DNA of 64,000 bases, taken from positions 1 through 64,000 of the forward strand of contig CAYRAV010000001.1 in the NCBI GenBank assembly GCA_964422365.1, read 5' to 3'. Shown here piece by piece: positions 63,778-64,000 of the stretch. Both the position numbers and the translations under genes were made by a program. This DNA comes from CAYRAV01 sp964422365. Its GTDB lineage: Bacteria; Bacillota; Clostridia; Lachnospirales; Lachnospiraceae. How positions within the stretch are numbered: position 1 is the stretch's first letter; each line of letters starts with the position of its first letter. Below the pieces are notes generated by a model. That model worked only from the letters and a program-made list of their open reading frames with translations. It was not told the DNA's origin and made no database searches.

Positions 63778-64000
63778 TTACTCTATTGTTCCAAAACGCT
63801 CAAAAGGCCATATTCTAAAAACTGCGTGTCCCTTAATCTGCTCCTTTTTTATTGGTCCAATTTCTCTGCTGTCTGTACTTCCATTCCGGTTATCTCCTAA
63901 CACAAAATACTCATCTTCTCCTAATATAATTTCATCTTCTGCAATTCCCGGATTCAAAATAATATCTTTTCCATAATGTTCTCCCTGTAATAATTCACCA
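63778..64000 (-). CDS. lepB: Signal peptidase I, second copy (C-terminal part; runs off the window)
   Basis: The 73 visible residues end in the type I signal peptidase C-terminus. They contain the box GDNRNGSTDSREIG followed by IKKEQIKGHAVFRIWPFERF, closely matching GDNRVGSESWDSR and IKKEQIVGHVIARIYPLNKF of the copy at 8176. Catalytic Ser and Lys lie outside the window. Two or more SPase I paralogues are common in Firmicutes. It precedes trpD on the same strand. Confidence 0.9.
   Translation of the reverse strand, partial: GELLQGEHYGKDIILNPGIAEDEIILGEDEYFVLGDNRNGSTDSREIGPIKKEQIKGHAVFRIWPFERFGTIE

Noticed and set aside
1..64000. CRISPR arrays, tRNAs, rRNAs, prophage or intact insertion sequences
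   Set aside because: No regularly spaced direct repeats, tRNA or rRNA signatures, or transposase/integrase ORFs were seen; tmRNA is the only tRNA-like gene.

Overview
The window is low-GC Gram-positive chromosome with strong AG-rich Shine-Dalgarno (SD) sites and frequent GTG or TTG starts. It carries an endospore programme (Spo0A, SpoIVB, SpoIIIAA-AH), an [FeFe]-hydrogenase maturase (HydF) and the MEP isoprenoid pathway. Together these point to an anaerobic spore-forming clostridium. Gene order (gap-pgk-tpiA, a signal peptidase, gpmI, secG, rnr, smpB, ssrA; xseA-xseB-ispA-dxs-tlyA-nadK-argR followed further on by recN-spoIVB-spo0A) fits Lachnospiraceae (Clostridium cluster XIVa). The genus cannot be named from this sequence.

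Layout. 236-2144 (minus): yhbY-nadD-yqeK-rsfS, a ribosome and NAD operon. 2351-6238 (minus): ssrA (tmRNA), smpB, rnr and secG, the trans-translation and RNA decay module. 6513-12633 (minus): glycolysis genes gap, pgk, tpiA and gpmI with lepB; gpmI is interrupted by an in-frame TGA. 13433-14872: glgA. 15157-32593 (minus): spo0A, spoIVB, recN, a 1325-residue secreted Big_2 protein, yebC, argR, nadK, tlyA, dxs, ispA, xseB, xseA, nusB and an Asp23 protein. 32692-38470 (minus): the eight-gene spoIIIA operon. 39102-49410: aroE, tyrA and aroA on the plus strand around a minus-strand efp-pepP-aroK-yqeG block and mgtC-hydF. 49499-55907: accessory region with an uncharacterised cassette (ABC ATPase, two permeases, lipoprotein, small secreted protein), a ferritin-like protein and orphan membrane proteins. 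55985-64000: queA, ppx-ppk1, a DUF815 ATPase, trpD and the end of a second signal peptidase.

The main non-coding findings are: (1) an approximately 120-nt leader found twice, ending on the start codons of aroE and spoIIIAG. It holds an SD-preceded short ORF starting MQT, two hairpins, and an SD placed just after the second hairpin. (2) At least four families of short intergenic repeats with inverted ends. One has a 9-bp direct repeat at its borders and another supplies the stop codon of hydF. (3) The in-frame TGA in gpmI. (4) Strong sigma-A-like promoters (hexamers 17 bp apart) for ssrA, gap, aroE and tyrA. No CRISPR array, rRNA, tRNA, intact insertion sequence or prophage was seen.
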